From the NCBI GenBank assembly GCA_026996635.1, contig JALWKH010000254.1, forward strand, positions 1-14,525: a DNA stretch of 14,525 bases, given 5' to 3'. Below are positions 7,601 to 14,525 of this stretch, in pieces. The notes under the pieces are model-generated. The model did no database searches and was not told where the DNA came from. It worked only from the letters and a program-made list of their open reading frames with translations. The DNA comes from Bacteroidales bacterium. GTDB lineage: Bacteria; Bacteroidota; Bacteroidia; Bacteroidales; JALTDM01. Made by a program: the position numbers and the translations under genes. The first letter of the stretch is position 1. Each line of letters starts with the position of its first letter.

Positions 7601-8295
7601 ATTACACTGCATATTGGGTATTTGAGGACAGTACAAATATGTATGAAGGTGATCATATTACACACACATTTACAGAATCAGGCTTATACGATGTAACACT
7701 AATGGTAATAACTGACAATGGTTGTAAAACAAGTTTTACCAAACCCGATTTTATAGAAGTATATCCCGATCCTGTTGCTCATTTTTACACCATTCCGCAA
7801 ACAGTTTATATTATTACACCACAAGTAGAATTTGTTAACCAGTCAGAAAATTATATATTTAACATATGGAGTTTTGGAGATGGTGACAGCAGCTTGGCAG
7901 TAAATCCTTCTCACGCCTACAGGGATACAGGCGAATATTTGGTTTCCCTTTATGTTGAAAGTGACAAAGGCTGTAAAGACACTACCACATACATACTTGT
8001 TGTAAATGATGTTTATACATTCTACGTACCAACAGCATTTACCCCTGACAACGACGGAATAAATGACCTTTTTAGAGTCTTTGGAAGGAATATAGATGAG
8101 AAAACTTATAACCTATTTATTTATGACCGCTGGGGTGAAGTAATTTGGCAAACGAACAAACTAGATGATGGTTGGGACGGAAAAGCAAAAGGTAATAAAA
8201 AAGTAAAACCCGGAGTTTACGTGTGGTATGCTTCATTTTACGACAAACTAGGTAAATATCACGAGGAAACCGGAAAGGTTACGGTTATATATTAA
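4699..8295 (+). CDS. T9SS type B sorted choice-of-anchor L / PKD / SprB-repeat surface protein
   Basis: This 1198-residue protein is predicted to be secreted through Sec and then the type 9 system, ending on the cell surface or outside. The signal peptide is residues 1-21 (ends AYSQ). Residues about 22-250 match the choice-of-anchor L domain (GIDHGIVLSSGKV, VFASEEYPEYV, NDAFGFFLTGP, YHIKIAIADAGDEVYDSGVF). Residues 268-356 look Calx-beta-like (YGVDYEPLPTTITIPAGQD). PKD or PKD-like domains follow at about 364-449, 451-536, 538-624 and 629-706, then SprB-type repeats at 709-783, 784-860 and a divergent one at 861-938, then two more PKD domains (939-1022, 1023-1105). The end (1106-1198) is the gliding-motility-associated sorting domain with TPDNDGINDLF, YDRWGEVIW and DGWDGKAKG. 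The likely role is adhesion or surface binding; no catalytic motif is visible. The start follows an A-rich leader. The next gene begins 27 bases downstream with no terminator. Confidence 0.93.
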   Translation: MKRFLLIILFFLNISFHAYSQLTVTTGNSPSYYVQNVLLGSGVSVSNVTFTGTSDQIGEFSNGNSTNLGIDHGIVLSSGKVTDIPQNAGTNASTGLGGAGDNDLNSISNATTNDAAVLEFDFYTEASHVQFNYVFASEEYPEYVGAGYNDAFGFFLTGPNPNGGTYNAVNLALIPGTSTPVTIDNVNANSNSQYYIDNQTGSTIVYDGMTVVLTAEADIVPCQTYHIKIAIADAGDEVYDSGVFLEAHSFTASVIWQTGVSVNGFNTAVENCVDAYVTFYRDSNSNSTIDTSFDVTYAGTATYGVDYEPLPTTITIPAGQDSVTYYIHPYGDNETEGTESLYIIYSNGCGVPDTIPFEIQDAPNIDASFTADYQSVCEGSIITYTYTGGNENDTGITYLWDFGPNATVVSGSGYGPYQVEYDIPGNYTTQLVVAAFCDSDTVSMPITVNPIPTSDFHTQDDTVCSTNSTTITYTGTGDADDTYYWDFGSGSNIISGSGQGPYQVNWNNLGDIIVSLQVISSEGCDGTPVVDTVHVIPSPSPSAGPDDEVCGYTYHLQGSISNSSNTAEWSVASAPSGATASFLHNDDPNTFVTVSTAGTYEFVLHEIDNSHNCDNYDTVSITFTMPPTAPFTVDTINCYGDNTTVEYTGVSGDNAVFHWNFYGGQASTTDGPGPITVTWDNPGVHTISLWVDNNGCYSDTNIVTIYNPYPLQLNLTAVDPTCNGSHNGQIESYVTGGRQPYHYEWSNGSQNSSLYSLNDGTFILTVTDAGGCTAIDTASVHEPDPLVVSVPETLRTCNHDSTTIYAAVTGGNYPYSYHWSTGDTTSLVNVYVSGNQQYWVYVTDENGCQSSKYYINIMIPDTLRIFAEAESDSVCPGESVPINFSITGGLPPYNVTMNGNNVNSQIVVYPTSLNHNYTISVTDLCGTEASDNVSIGVYQVPALSFSADTTEGCGPLTVHFNNNTANPNYTAYWVFEDSTNMYEGDHITHTFTESGLYDVTLMVITDNGCKTSFTKPDFIEVYPDPVAHFYTIPQTVYIITPQVEFVNQSENYIFNIWSFGDGDSSLAVNPSHAYRDTGEYLVSLYVESDKGCKDTTTYILVVNDVYTFYVPTAFTPDNDGINDLFRVFGRNIDEKTYNLFIYDRWGEVIWQTNKLDDGWDGKAKGNKKVKPGVYVWYASFYDKLGKYHEETGKVTVIY
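8014..8292 (+). other. T9SS type B C-terminal sorting domain of the first adhesin
   Basis: This segment encodes the last 93 residues. Landmarks are VPTAFTPDNDGIND (the acidic DNDG loop is calcium-site-like), YDRWGEVIW and KPGVYVWYASF. In the type B pathway this kind of domain directs the protein to the T9SS translocon and is tied to PorP/SprF-family partners; no such partner gene is in the window. Confidence 0.88.
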
Positions 8296-8322
8296 ACCTA
8301 ATTAATATAAAATTCAAAAAAT

Positions 8323-11300
8323 ATGAAAAAAATTACTTATATATTTCTCTTAATATTATTTTCGACACAAACCGTCTTCTCACAAGGAGTAGAAATTTGT
8401 AACAATGGAATAGATGACGATAATGACGGACTTATAGATTTAAATGACCCGGATTGCCATTGTGACGGCTTCACAACAACTGTTCCTTCAATGATTCCCA
8501 ACCCGAGTTTTGAAGATTATACATGTTGCCCTGACGATTTTTCAGAATTATATTGTGCTGTTACTTGGATGCAAGCATCTGACGCCACTTCAGATTATTG
8601 GAATACTTGTAATGCTGCAGGGAATTCATACGCCGGCTTACCGCCACAACCTGCACCTGACGGAAACGGATATGTAGGTTTTATAAATATGAGCGGATGG
8701 CAAGAATATATTGGAGCTTGCTTATCAGAACCAATGGTAGCCGGCAACACATATATCCTAAATTTTTGGGTTGGACCATCCAATATGTCACCGGATTTTG
8801 ATTTAACATTTTTCGGAGCAACTGATTGTAACAATTTACCTTTTGATGGAGACAATTGTCCTGTGGGGCAAGGAAGTTGGCAAGAATTAACCAGTATTCA
8901 TGTACATTTTGATTCTCATGAATGGATAAACCTAACAGTTACATTTACACCCACTCAAGATATCTATGCACTTGTATTCGGTCCTCCATGTAACTCAAAT
9001 TCCGACTATACCTATTATTATTTAGATAATCTTATTCTTAATGTTACCACAGCTTTTAGTTCAATTTCAATAGATGCAACAGGTCATTTATGCACTAATG
9101 ACATGGTTCTTCATGCACATTCAGGTGTAGATGGTAATTGGCAGTGGTATTATAACGGTGTTGCAATAGTAGGACAAACAGATAGTATTTTAAATGTCTC
9201 TGCCCTAGGGTATGGCGAAGGTACATACCAAGCTAGAATTTCTAATTCAGAAGGATGTGATGTGGGAGAATACGAAGTATCTGTTTCATATCCCACAGTT
9301 TCCGTAACTTCAACTTCCGATGTGTCTTGTTATAACGGAAATGACGGCAGTATTGATATTTCGGTAACAGGAGGTACGGCACCATTCTCATACTCATGGA
9401 CAGGTCCTAATGGATTCTCTTCAACTTCTGAAGACTTAACTAATATTTATGCAGGCGATTATGCCGTAACCGTTACTGATTCTAACGGCTGCACAACTTC
9501 AACCTCCGCAACCATAAACCAACCAACTCAACTCATTATTGATTCAGACTCTATTATACACGAACAATGTCCCGGATACGCTAACGGATCAATCGATATT
9601 ACTCCAGCAGGAGGTACGGCTCCTTATTCTTTCTCATGGAGTAACGGACAAACAACTGAAGACATAAATAATTTAACTCAAGGAACATACTCTGTTACTG
9701 TTACAGACAACAACGGATGCTCTATTATTCAAAGTTATCAAGTTAATACTTTATATCCAACTCCCACTTCTGATTTTACTATCGACTCTGTATGGTGTTA
9801 CCAAGATACTACAATTGTAAGATATGTAGGAAATGCTTCTCCAGGAGGTAATTATTATTGGACTTTCTCCAACGGAAATGTAATCTCGGGAAGTGCACAA
9901 GGACCATACCAAATAAACTGGCTTAGCCCGGGATTCTATAATGTCTCTTTATGGGTAGAAGAAAATGGTTGTGTGTCTGATACAACAACTGTAACTATAC
10001 AAAACCCGCCTCAACTTAATGTAACTCTTTCTCCTCAAGACCTTCTATGTTTTCAAGACAATACCGGCGAAGTAACTTCTCTAGTCAGCGGGGGAATCCC
10101 TCAATATTCATACAGCTGGAGTACCGGTGCCTCTGACTCGGCAATTTCTAATCTTCCGGCAGGAAACTATTCATTAACTGTAACTGACTCAAGAGGATGT
10201 GAGGCTTCTGCTTCAACCGTAGTGAATGAACCCGAACAACTTATTGTTACAACTCCCGACTACATACAACATTGCAACGGATTGCCTCTATCAATAGAAT
10301 CATCTGTAACAGGAGGTACATTACCATATACTTATGAATGGAGCGACGGAAGTACATACCCCACCCTAAACATTGAACCGACAATAGACATGACGGTTAC
10401 AGTAACAGTTACGGATGCTAACGGATGTACGGCAACTTCTTCAACAACAATAGATGTTAATGACCCTGTACAATTTGATATATTTGTTAGCAGAGATAGC
10501 GTATGCAAAGGTGATAGAGTTATTCTTTCAGGTACAATTACAGGTGGTGTCGGATCTCCTTACAGCATTACAAACCAAAACGGAGACGTTGTCACTTTCC
10601 CTGTTATGCTTACTGTAAACCATGACACAACAATAATACTTACAGCAACAGATGCTTGCGGATCTCATGATGCAGATACGGCTGTGGTAAATATTTATCC
10701 TATGCCTTTCGTAATATTTGCTGCCGATACTATTGCAGGATGTCAACCTTTTACCGTGAATTTTAACATAACACAAGGTGCAGACCAAATACACGACCAC
10801 ATATGGAACTTCGGTGATAACGACAACATAAACCTGTCTCTCGGACCTAATCCATCTCACACTTATAATGACTACGGTGTTTATACCGTAACACTAATGT
10901 ATACAACAAACAAAGGGTGTAAAGACACTGTTCAAATTGAAGATATGATAACGGTTTATAAAAAACCGAGAGCTGAATTTGTTAATGACCCGCAAGTTGG
11001 CACTGTTGTAAATCCGGTTATTGACTTTATTAACCAGTCAGAAGACAATGTGCTTAACTTCTGGAGTTTTGGAGACGGTGACAGTTCCATTCAAGTAAAT
11101 CCCAGACATAAATACCCGAATGTAGCTAATACATATCAAGCAGTACTTATCGTTGAATCCGACAAAGGGTGTAAAGATACGACAATAGCTAACATAGAGA
11201 TACAAGATGTGCCCGTATTTTATGCACCTACGGCATTTACTCCCGATAATGACGGGATAAATGAACTATTCTTTGTTATTGCCAGAAACATAGACCTGTC

Positions 11301-11517
11301 AAAAGAATTTTACTTAAGCGTTTACGACCGCTGGGGTGAACTTATCTGGGCTACTGATAAATACGACCCCGAGAATCCTTCCAGGTACGGTTGGGACGGT
11401 ACTGTAAAAGGTGGCGGCAAACAAGCACCACCTGATGTGTATGTATGGAGATGCGTATATTATACTAAAGACGGTAACAGTCATGATAGAACCGGAAAAA
11501 TTACTTTAATAAGATAA
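8323..11517 (+). CDS. T9SS type B sorted lectin-like / SprB-repeat / PKD surface protein
   Basis: This 1064-residue secreted protein is a paralogue in design of the preceding one. The signal peptide is about residues 1-21 (ends VFSQ). Residues 22-46 hold EICNNGIDDDNDGLIDLND, a TSP3-like calcium motif common at the start of Bacteroidota surface proteins. Residues about 45-243 (NPSFEDYTCCP, GYVGFINMSGWQEYIG, MVAGNTYILNFWVG, LDNLIL) resemble a jelly-roll carbohydrate-binding or lectin-like domain. An Ig-like domain (246-324, WQWYYNGVAIVGQ) follows. SprB repeats occupy about 326-401, 402-479, 563-637 and 638-714, with a PKD-like domain at 480-562, a divergent repeat at 715-793, two PKD domains (794-880, 881-963) and the sorting domain (964-1064). 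It lies 27 bases after the first adhesin, so one mRNA is likely. The head suggests glycan or ligand binding, which is inference; no active site is evident. Confidence 0.93.
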   Translation: MKKITYIFLLILFSTQTVFSQGVEICNNGIDDDNDGLIDLNDPDCHCDGFTTTVPSMIPNPSFEDYTCCPDDFSELYCAVTWMQASDATSDYWNTCNAAGNSYAGLPPQPAPDGNGYVGFINMSGWQEYIGACLSEPMVAGNTYILNFWVGPSNMSPDFDLTFFGATDCNNLPFDGDNCPVGQGSWQELTSIHVHFDSHEWINLTVTFTPTQDIYALVFGPPCNSNSDYTYYYLDNLILNVTTAFSSISIDATGHLCTNDMVLHAHSGVDGNWQWYYNGVAIVGQTDSILNVSALGYGEGTYQARISNSEGCDVGEYEVSVSYPTVSVTSTSDVSCYNGNDGSIDISVTGGTAPFSYSWTGPNGFSSTSEDLTNIYAGDYAVTVTDSNGCTTSTSATINQPTQLIIDSDSIIHEQCPGYANGSIDITPAGGTAPYSFSWSNGQTTEDINNLTQGTYSVTVTDNNGCSIIQSYQVNTLYPTPTSDFTIDSVWCYQDTTIVRYVGNASPGGNYYWTFSNGNVISGSAQGPYQINWLSPGFYNVSLWVEENGCVSDTTTVTIQNPPQLNVTLSPQDLLCFQDNTGEVTSLVSGGIPQYSYSWSTGASDSAISNLPAGNYSLTVTDSRGCEASASTVVNEPEQLIVTTPDYIQHCNGLPLSIESSVTGGTLPYTYEWSDGSTYPTLNIEPTIDMTVTVTVTDANGCTATSSTTIDVNDPVQFDIFVSRDSVCKGDRVILSGTITGGVGSPYSITNQNGDVVTFPVMLTVNHDTTIILTATDACGSHDADTAVVNIYPMPFVIFAADTIAGCQPFTVNFNITQGADQIHDHIWNFGDNDNINLSLGPNPSHTYNDYGVYTVTLMYTTNKGCKDTVQIEDMITVYKKPRAEFVNDPQVGTVVNPVIDFINQSEDNVLNFWSFGDGDSSIQVNPRHKYPNVANTYQAVLIVESDKGCKDTTIANIEIQDVPVFYAPTAFTPDNDGINELFFVIARNIDLSKEFYLSVYDRWGELIWATDKYDPENPSRYGWDGTVKGGGKQAPPDVYVWRCVYYTKDGNSHDRTGKITLIR
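11212..11514 (+). other. T9SS type B C-terminal sorting domain of the second adhesin
   Basis: This segment encodes residues 964-1064, with APTAFTPDNDGINELFFV, YDRWGELIWATDK, GWDGTVKGGG and DVYVWRCVYY. It is the counterpart of the domain at 8014-8292. A stretch of 15 bases coding DRWGE is identical in the two genes, and this copy has a short insertion (DPENPSRYG) before the GWDG turn. Confidence 0.88.
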
Positions 11518-11659
11518 AAAAAATATAAATCTTATACTTCTCCATAATAACCGGTATTCACATTACTTGAAAAACAAAAATTTTTTTGTTATATATTTTT
11601 TTATTAAATTCACGCAACCTACAGATATTATTAAAGTTATTAATTAAAAAACTATAAAT
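11518..11659 (+). promoter_or_regulatory. Intergenic region before the third adhesin gene
   Basis: This 142-base AT-rich gap is longer than the 27 bases between the first two adhesins, so the third probably has its own promoter. An AT-only palindrome (AACAAAAA at 11573-11580 against TTTTTGTT at 11583-11590) could be a weak terminator but lacks G-C pairs. The shared ACGCAAC element lies in the right part. The leader ACTATAAAT just before the ATG resembles the leader of the first adhesin (ACTATAAA). Confidence 0.45.
11612..11638 (+). promoter_or_regulatory. Shared spaced motif ACGCAAC-N16-AGTT, copy 2
   Basis: ACGCAAC (11612-11618), 16 bases, AGTT (11635-11638), 21 bases before the start codon of the third adhesin. 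It matches copy 1 at 4646-4672 in both halves and in spacing, while the bases between and around are largely different apart from AT-richness. The second adhesin lacks it, as expected if that gene is transcribed from the first one's promoter. Confidence 0.4.
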
Positions 11660-14525
11660 ATGAAAAAGATATTTGTTTTGGGAGTAAGTATAATTTTATG
11701 GATATCTGCATACTCCCAATTAAAATGGTCAAGGACCGATTTAATAAAAAAAGTATTTATAAAAAACATAGGACAAGTAGAAAAAATAGCAAATAGAGAC
11801 ATTCTTTATACTACCATAAACAATTCAGAGGAAAAATTTTATGTTACAAACAAAGGACTTATAATTGAGGTAGATACTTTGGAACTAAATGGGTGGGTAC
11901 CAACAAGGGAAGATCCCGGTGAAGATGAAGAAGATTTAAAGGATTTAGAACCTGTTAAATATTTTGTTTTCAGTGAATGGGAAAACATAAATCCCGATGT
12001 GAAAATTATACCATTAGATAAGAGTGAAGGATATTACACTTTCGGTAATGTCAGAGATAAAAAAGCCGATGGATTTAAAAAATTGCTTTTTAAAAATGCA
12101 TATCCCAATATAGACATATTATACAGTTTACCACAAGACAGCGCAGGATATAAATATGAAATAATATTGCACCCGGGTGCAGATATAAGCGATCTAAAAT
12201 TGAATTATTATGGAGATGTAAAAAAAATTAAAGTTAATAATTTAGGTAATGTTATTATCAGTACACCACTACATCCCATTATAGACCATGCACCTCAGGA
12301 TTTGATAACCGAATCGGGTGACACATACCCCGTTTTTTTCAATTTAACAGGAAATAACTTAATTGAGTTTAAATCACAAATATCAAATTTAAATGAAAAT
12401 GCCCAAATAGATCCATGGGTATCCGGTATTTCAGGCATGAATAATGTTTATGCTTTTGAAGTTGATTATGATTATGACGGTAATGTTTATGTTTATGTAG
12501 ATCAGAGTTCAAATGATTATGTTCAAAAATATTCTCCAACAGGTTCTCTTTTGTGGACACATAGCGTAAATAGCATCAATACTTCTTATGAAGGGAATTT
12601 TATGGTTGACAGGAATCTGCAAAAAATATATATATCCGAAGGATTTAACTCCGGTGGTGCCAGAACCTACAGAATAAATTTCAACGGTAATCCGGACGGC
12701 TTTATATCTAATCAAAACGGCTCATTTAGAGAAATGTGGTGTTTGGTTTTTGACTGTAGCAGCAATAGGGTTATGGGATTTGGAGGCGGTACCAATTCAA
12801 ATCTCAACGGAGGTCTTATAGACCCAAATACGGGAGCTGTTCAAACAGCAAACTTCACAGGATTAGGTAGTACTGATCAAGATATTGCACATGCTGTTAC
12901 AGATCCTGCAGGAAATGTGTATTGCGTGTATGCATATGCAGGTGGTTATTGCGATCACTATTTACTTAAAGTTAATTCTTCAATGAACGGACATGATTGG
13001 ATGGTTGTTCACAATGGCGTTTCGGGATTTGAAGAATGTAGCAATCACCCACCCGGTTATAGTTGTTGGGATGGATCCAATGCATTTAATGCCTTAGCAG
13101 CAAATGATGAATATTTATATTTGTATGATGGAGCCACAATTGCAGCTTATGATAAAACAAACGGCAGCCAACTTGCAACTATTTCAACAGGTATGTCAAG
13201 TAAACATCAAGGAGGTATTGCCGTTGATGATTGTAATACAATATATGTTGGCGGTAATAATGGTAATATTTTGGTTTATACTTTCGATGGCAGTACAATT
13301 TCAGGACCAATTGATAATATTTCTCTTAACTGGCCCGGTTCTTTTGTTTGGGATGTTATGTATGACAAAAATTACAACTTAATTTATGCTTCAGGTTATA
13401 ATGGAATAGCTGTAATAAATGCGACACACAGCTATAATTGCAGTAGTGCTTCAAATTCGTTTGAGACCTCATATTTCTGCATTGGTAACCAAGTAAATGC
13501 CGTAACTACAGTAAACACAACATTACCGAATCCTGTAATAAATTACACATGGTCAGATCAAAACGGGAACATACTTCAACAACATCAAAACACTACTAAC
13601 CTGTCTGATACCCTTTTCAATATGCAATTTGGGATGACTTATAGAATAAAAATACAAATAAACCCGCCTTGCGGCCCTATAAGTTTTGATTCAATAGTAG
13701 TGCCTGCTTCTATTTCCGATACAATTCTCACTACAATGGTAAATTGTTACGGTGAAAATTCCGGAGTTGCCACAGTTCAAATAACTGAAGGTATTGCACC
13801 ATATACATTTCAATGGAGCAATAATGATAACGACTCAATAGCTGAAAATTTGACTGCCGGAACATATCATGTTACAATAAACGGAGGATGCGGATTGTCC
13901 ACGACAGATAGCGTTACTATAACACAGCCTCCATTGCTGACAACTTCAATATCAAATATCGATACAGTATCCTGTTATGGCGACAGTAACGGCACGGCAA
14001 CAGTAACGGCACAAGGTGGAGTTTCACCATATACATTTTTATGGGACGATGGAGAAACTACCCAAACAGCAACAAATCTCACATCACAATTACATTACGT
14101 AACCGTAACCGACAATCACGGGTGCACAGCTATTGACTCTGTATACATACCAACCCCACAACCTTTGCAAATTATCTTGGATTCAATAGTTGATGTCTCA
14201 TGTTTTTCGTTTACAGACGGAGGCATTTATATCTCACCAAGCGGAGGCACACCTCCATATAACTTTAGTTGGAGCACGGGAGATAATTCGCAAAATCTTG
14301 AAAACATAGGAGCCGGAACATATTACTTAACACTTACGGATTATCATAATTGTCAGGTTGTCGACAGTTTTGTTGTAATAGAGCCTCCATTACTAACAAC
14401 AAGCATTGATAATATTGTAAATGTAAATTGTAACGGAGAAAATAACGGGCAAGCAACTGTTGAAATTCAAGGAGGCACATCTCCGTACAACGTATCTTGG
14501 GATAATTCCATAACTACTCTGACAA
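11660..14525 (+). CDS. DUF7948-type / beta-propeller / SprB-repeat secreted protein, 3'-truncated by the window
   Basis: The frame from the ATG at 11660 stays open for 955 codons to the right edge, so the C-terminus is missing. The signal peptide is residues 1-20 (ends SAYSQ). Residues about 31-250 fit the DUF7948 N-terminal module of Bacteroidota T9SS proteins: FIKNIGQ (33-39), YKYEIILHPGADISDLKLNY (164-183), then IIDHAPQ and finally IDPWVSG (250-256). Residues 260-590 contain about seven units, each with a strand plus a D/N-G or N-x-I/V-Y turn (DYDGNVYVYV, DRNLQKIYIS, DPAGNVYCVY, DDCNTIYVGG, DKNYNLIYAS), suggesting a seven-bladed propeller. Residues 594-683 form an Ig/PKD-like linker with two or three cysteines, and SprB repeats run from about 684 onward. 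By analogy with the two genes upstream it should end in a T9SS sorting domain, but that part is not seen. The likely role is surface adhesion or glycan/protein binding. Confidence 0.88.
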   Translation, partial: MKKIFVLGVSIILWISAYSQLKWSRTDLIKKVFIKNIGQVEKIANRDILYTTINNSEEKFYVTNKGLIIEVDTLELNGWVPTREDPGEDEEDLKDLEPVKYFVFSEWENINPDVKIIPLDKSEGYYTFGNVRDKKADGFKKLLFKNAYPNIDILYSLPQDSAGYKYEIILHPGADISDLKLNYYGDVKKIKVNNLGNVIISTPLHPIIDHAPQDLITESGDTYPVFFNLTGNNLIEFKSQISNLNENAQIDPWVSGISGMNNVYAFEVDYDYDGNVYVYVDQSSNDYVQKYSPTGSLLWTHSVNSINTSYEGNFMVDRNLQKIYISEGFNSGGARTYRINFNGNPDGFISNQNGSFREMWCLVFDCSSNRVMGFGGGTNSNLNGGLIDPNTGAVQTANFTGLGSTDQDIAHAVTDPAGNVYCVYAYAGGYCDHYLLKVNSSMNGHDWMVVHNGVSGFEECSNHPPGYSCWDGSNAFNALAANDEYLYLYDGATIAAYDKTNGSQLATISTGMSSKHQGGIAVDDCNTIYVGGNNGNILVYTFDGSTISGPIDNISLNWPGSFVWDVMYDKNYNLIYASGYNGIAVINATHSYNCSSASNSFETSYFCIGNQVNAVTTVNTTLPNPVINYTWSDQNGNILQQHQNTTNLSDTLFNMQFGMTYRIKIQINPPCGPISFDSIVVPASISDTILTTMVNCYGENSGVATVQITEGIAPYTFQWSNNDNDSIAENLTAGTYHVTINGGCGLSTTDSVTITQPPLLTTSISNIDTVSCYGDSNGTATVTAQGGVSPYTFLWDDGETTQTATNLTSQLHYVTVTDNHGCTAIDSVYIPTPQPLQIILDSIVDVSCFSFTDGGIYISPSGGTPPYNFSWSTGDNSQNLENIGAGTYYLTLTDYHNCQVVDSFVVIEPPLLTTSIDNIVNVNCNGENNGQATVEIQGGTSPYNVSWDNSITTLT
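13709..14525 (+). repeat. Tandem SprB-type repeats of about 76 residues
   Basis: Three complete units (13709-13930, 13931-14158, 14159-14386) and one cut by the window edge (14387-14525) follow each other without linkers; they are 222, 228 and 228 bases long. Each has an early Cys (NCYGEN, SCYGDS, SCFSFT, NCNGEN), a central GG-x-x-PY turn (degenerate EGIAPY in the first), W-S/D, an AGTY-like or related strand, and in the complete units a late Cys (GGC, HGC, HNC). They resemble the repeats of the Flavobacterium johnsoniae adhesin SprB. At DNA level the units are well diverged. Confidence 0.85.

Noticed and set aside
10528..10860. 110-codon minus-strand open frame inside the second adhesin
   Set aside because: It lies fully opposite well-recognised divergent-repeat and PKD coding sequence and has a Cys/Tyr/Val-rich composition typical of antisense shadows.
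11573..11590. AT-only palindrome as a terminator after the second adhesin
   Set aside because: It has no G-C-rich stem and sits in a generally AT-rich spacer, so chance is likely; kept only as a remark in the intergenic entry.
12369..12715. Two overlapping minus-strand open frames inside the third adhesin
   Set aside because: The plus-strand frame is continuous and domain-rich here; these frames are antisense and low in complexity (His/Lys/Asn-rich).
13104..13382. 92-codon plus-strand open frame in another frame of the third adhesin
   Set aside because: It overlaps the propeller coding region, which continues without interruption in the main frame; there is no sign of a frameshift.
13709..14525. 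Periodic sequence considered as a CRISPR-like or DNA satellite repeat
   Set aside because: The period of about 228 bases is a protein-domain repeat with diverged DNA and a conserved reading frame; there are no identical direct repeats or spacers.

Overview
The window reads as chromosome of a member of the Bacteroidota. The DNA is AT-rich, Shine-Dalgarno sites are essentially absent in front of the genes, and three long secreted proteins carry PKD, SprB-type and gliding-motility-associated C-terminal (type 9 secretion, T9SS type B) modules typical of that phylum. The family or genus cannot be fixed from sequence alone. A NifX-like protein paired with a zinc-ribbon protein hints at an anaerobic or metal-handling lifestyle, but this is inference.

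Layout. (1) Positions 2-692, plus strand: the 3' part of a Gly/Arg/His-rich zinc-ribbon protein overlaps by 8 bases a NifX/NifB-C-terminal-type protein with a poly-His tail; a strong hairpin terminator (701-732) follows. (2) Positions 714-4570, minus strand: five closely packed genes, read from right to left: an exported CarboxypepD_reg-like protein, a two-helix DUF2905 membrane protein, a 67-residue unknown protein, the cysteine desulfurase SufS and a sodium:solute symporter. The end of the symporter gene lies inside the hairpin that terminates the convergent plus-strand genes. (3) Positions 4571-4698: divergent intergenic region. (4) Positions 4699-14525, plus strand: three consecutive giant secreted proteins. 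The first (1198 aa) has a choice-of-anchor L domain, a Calx-beta-like domain, PKD and SprB-type repeats and a T9SS type B sorting domain. The second (1064 aa) has a TSP3-like calcium motif, a jelly-roll-like lectin/CBM-type region, an Ig-like domain, SprB and PKD repeats and the same sorting domain. The third, open at the right edge (at least 955 codons), has a DUF7948-type N-terminus, an apparent seven-bladed propeller and a tandem array of about 76-residue SprB repeats.

How it works together. The three large proteins look like a cell-surface or secreted adhesin locus exported through Sec and then the T9SS, each with a different N-terminal 'head' on a shared repeat-stalk design. The first two are separated by 27 bases and are probably co-transcribed. 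The first and third share a spaced upstream motif (ACGCAAC, 16 bases, AGTT), which suggests common transcriptional control. The minus-strand cluster mixes housekeeping (SufS), transport and envelope functions and has no obvious tie to the adhesins. No RNA gene, CRISPR array, transposase, insertion sequence or phage gene was seen.
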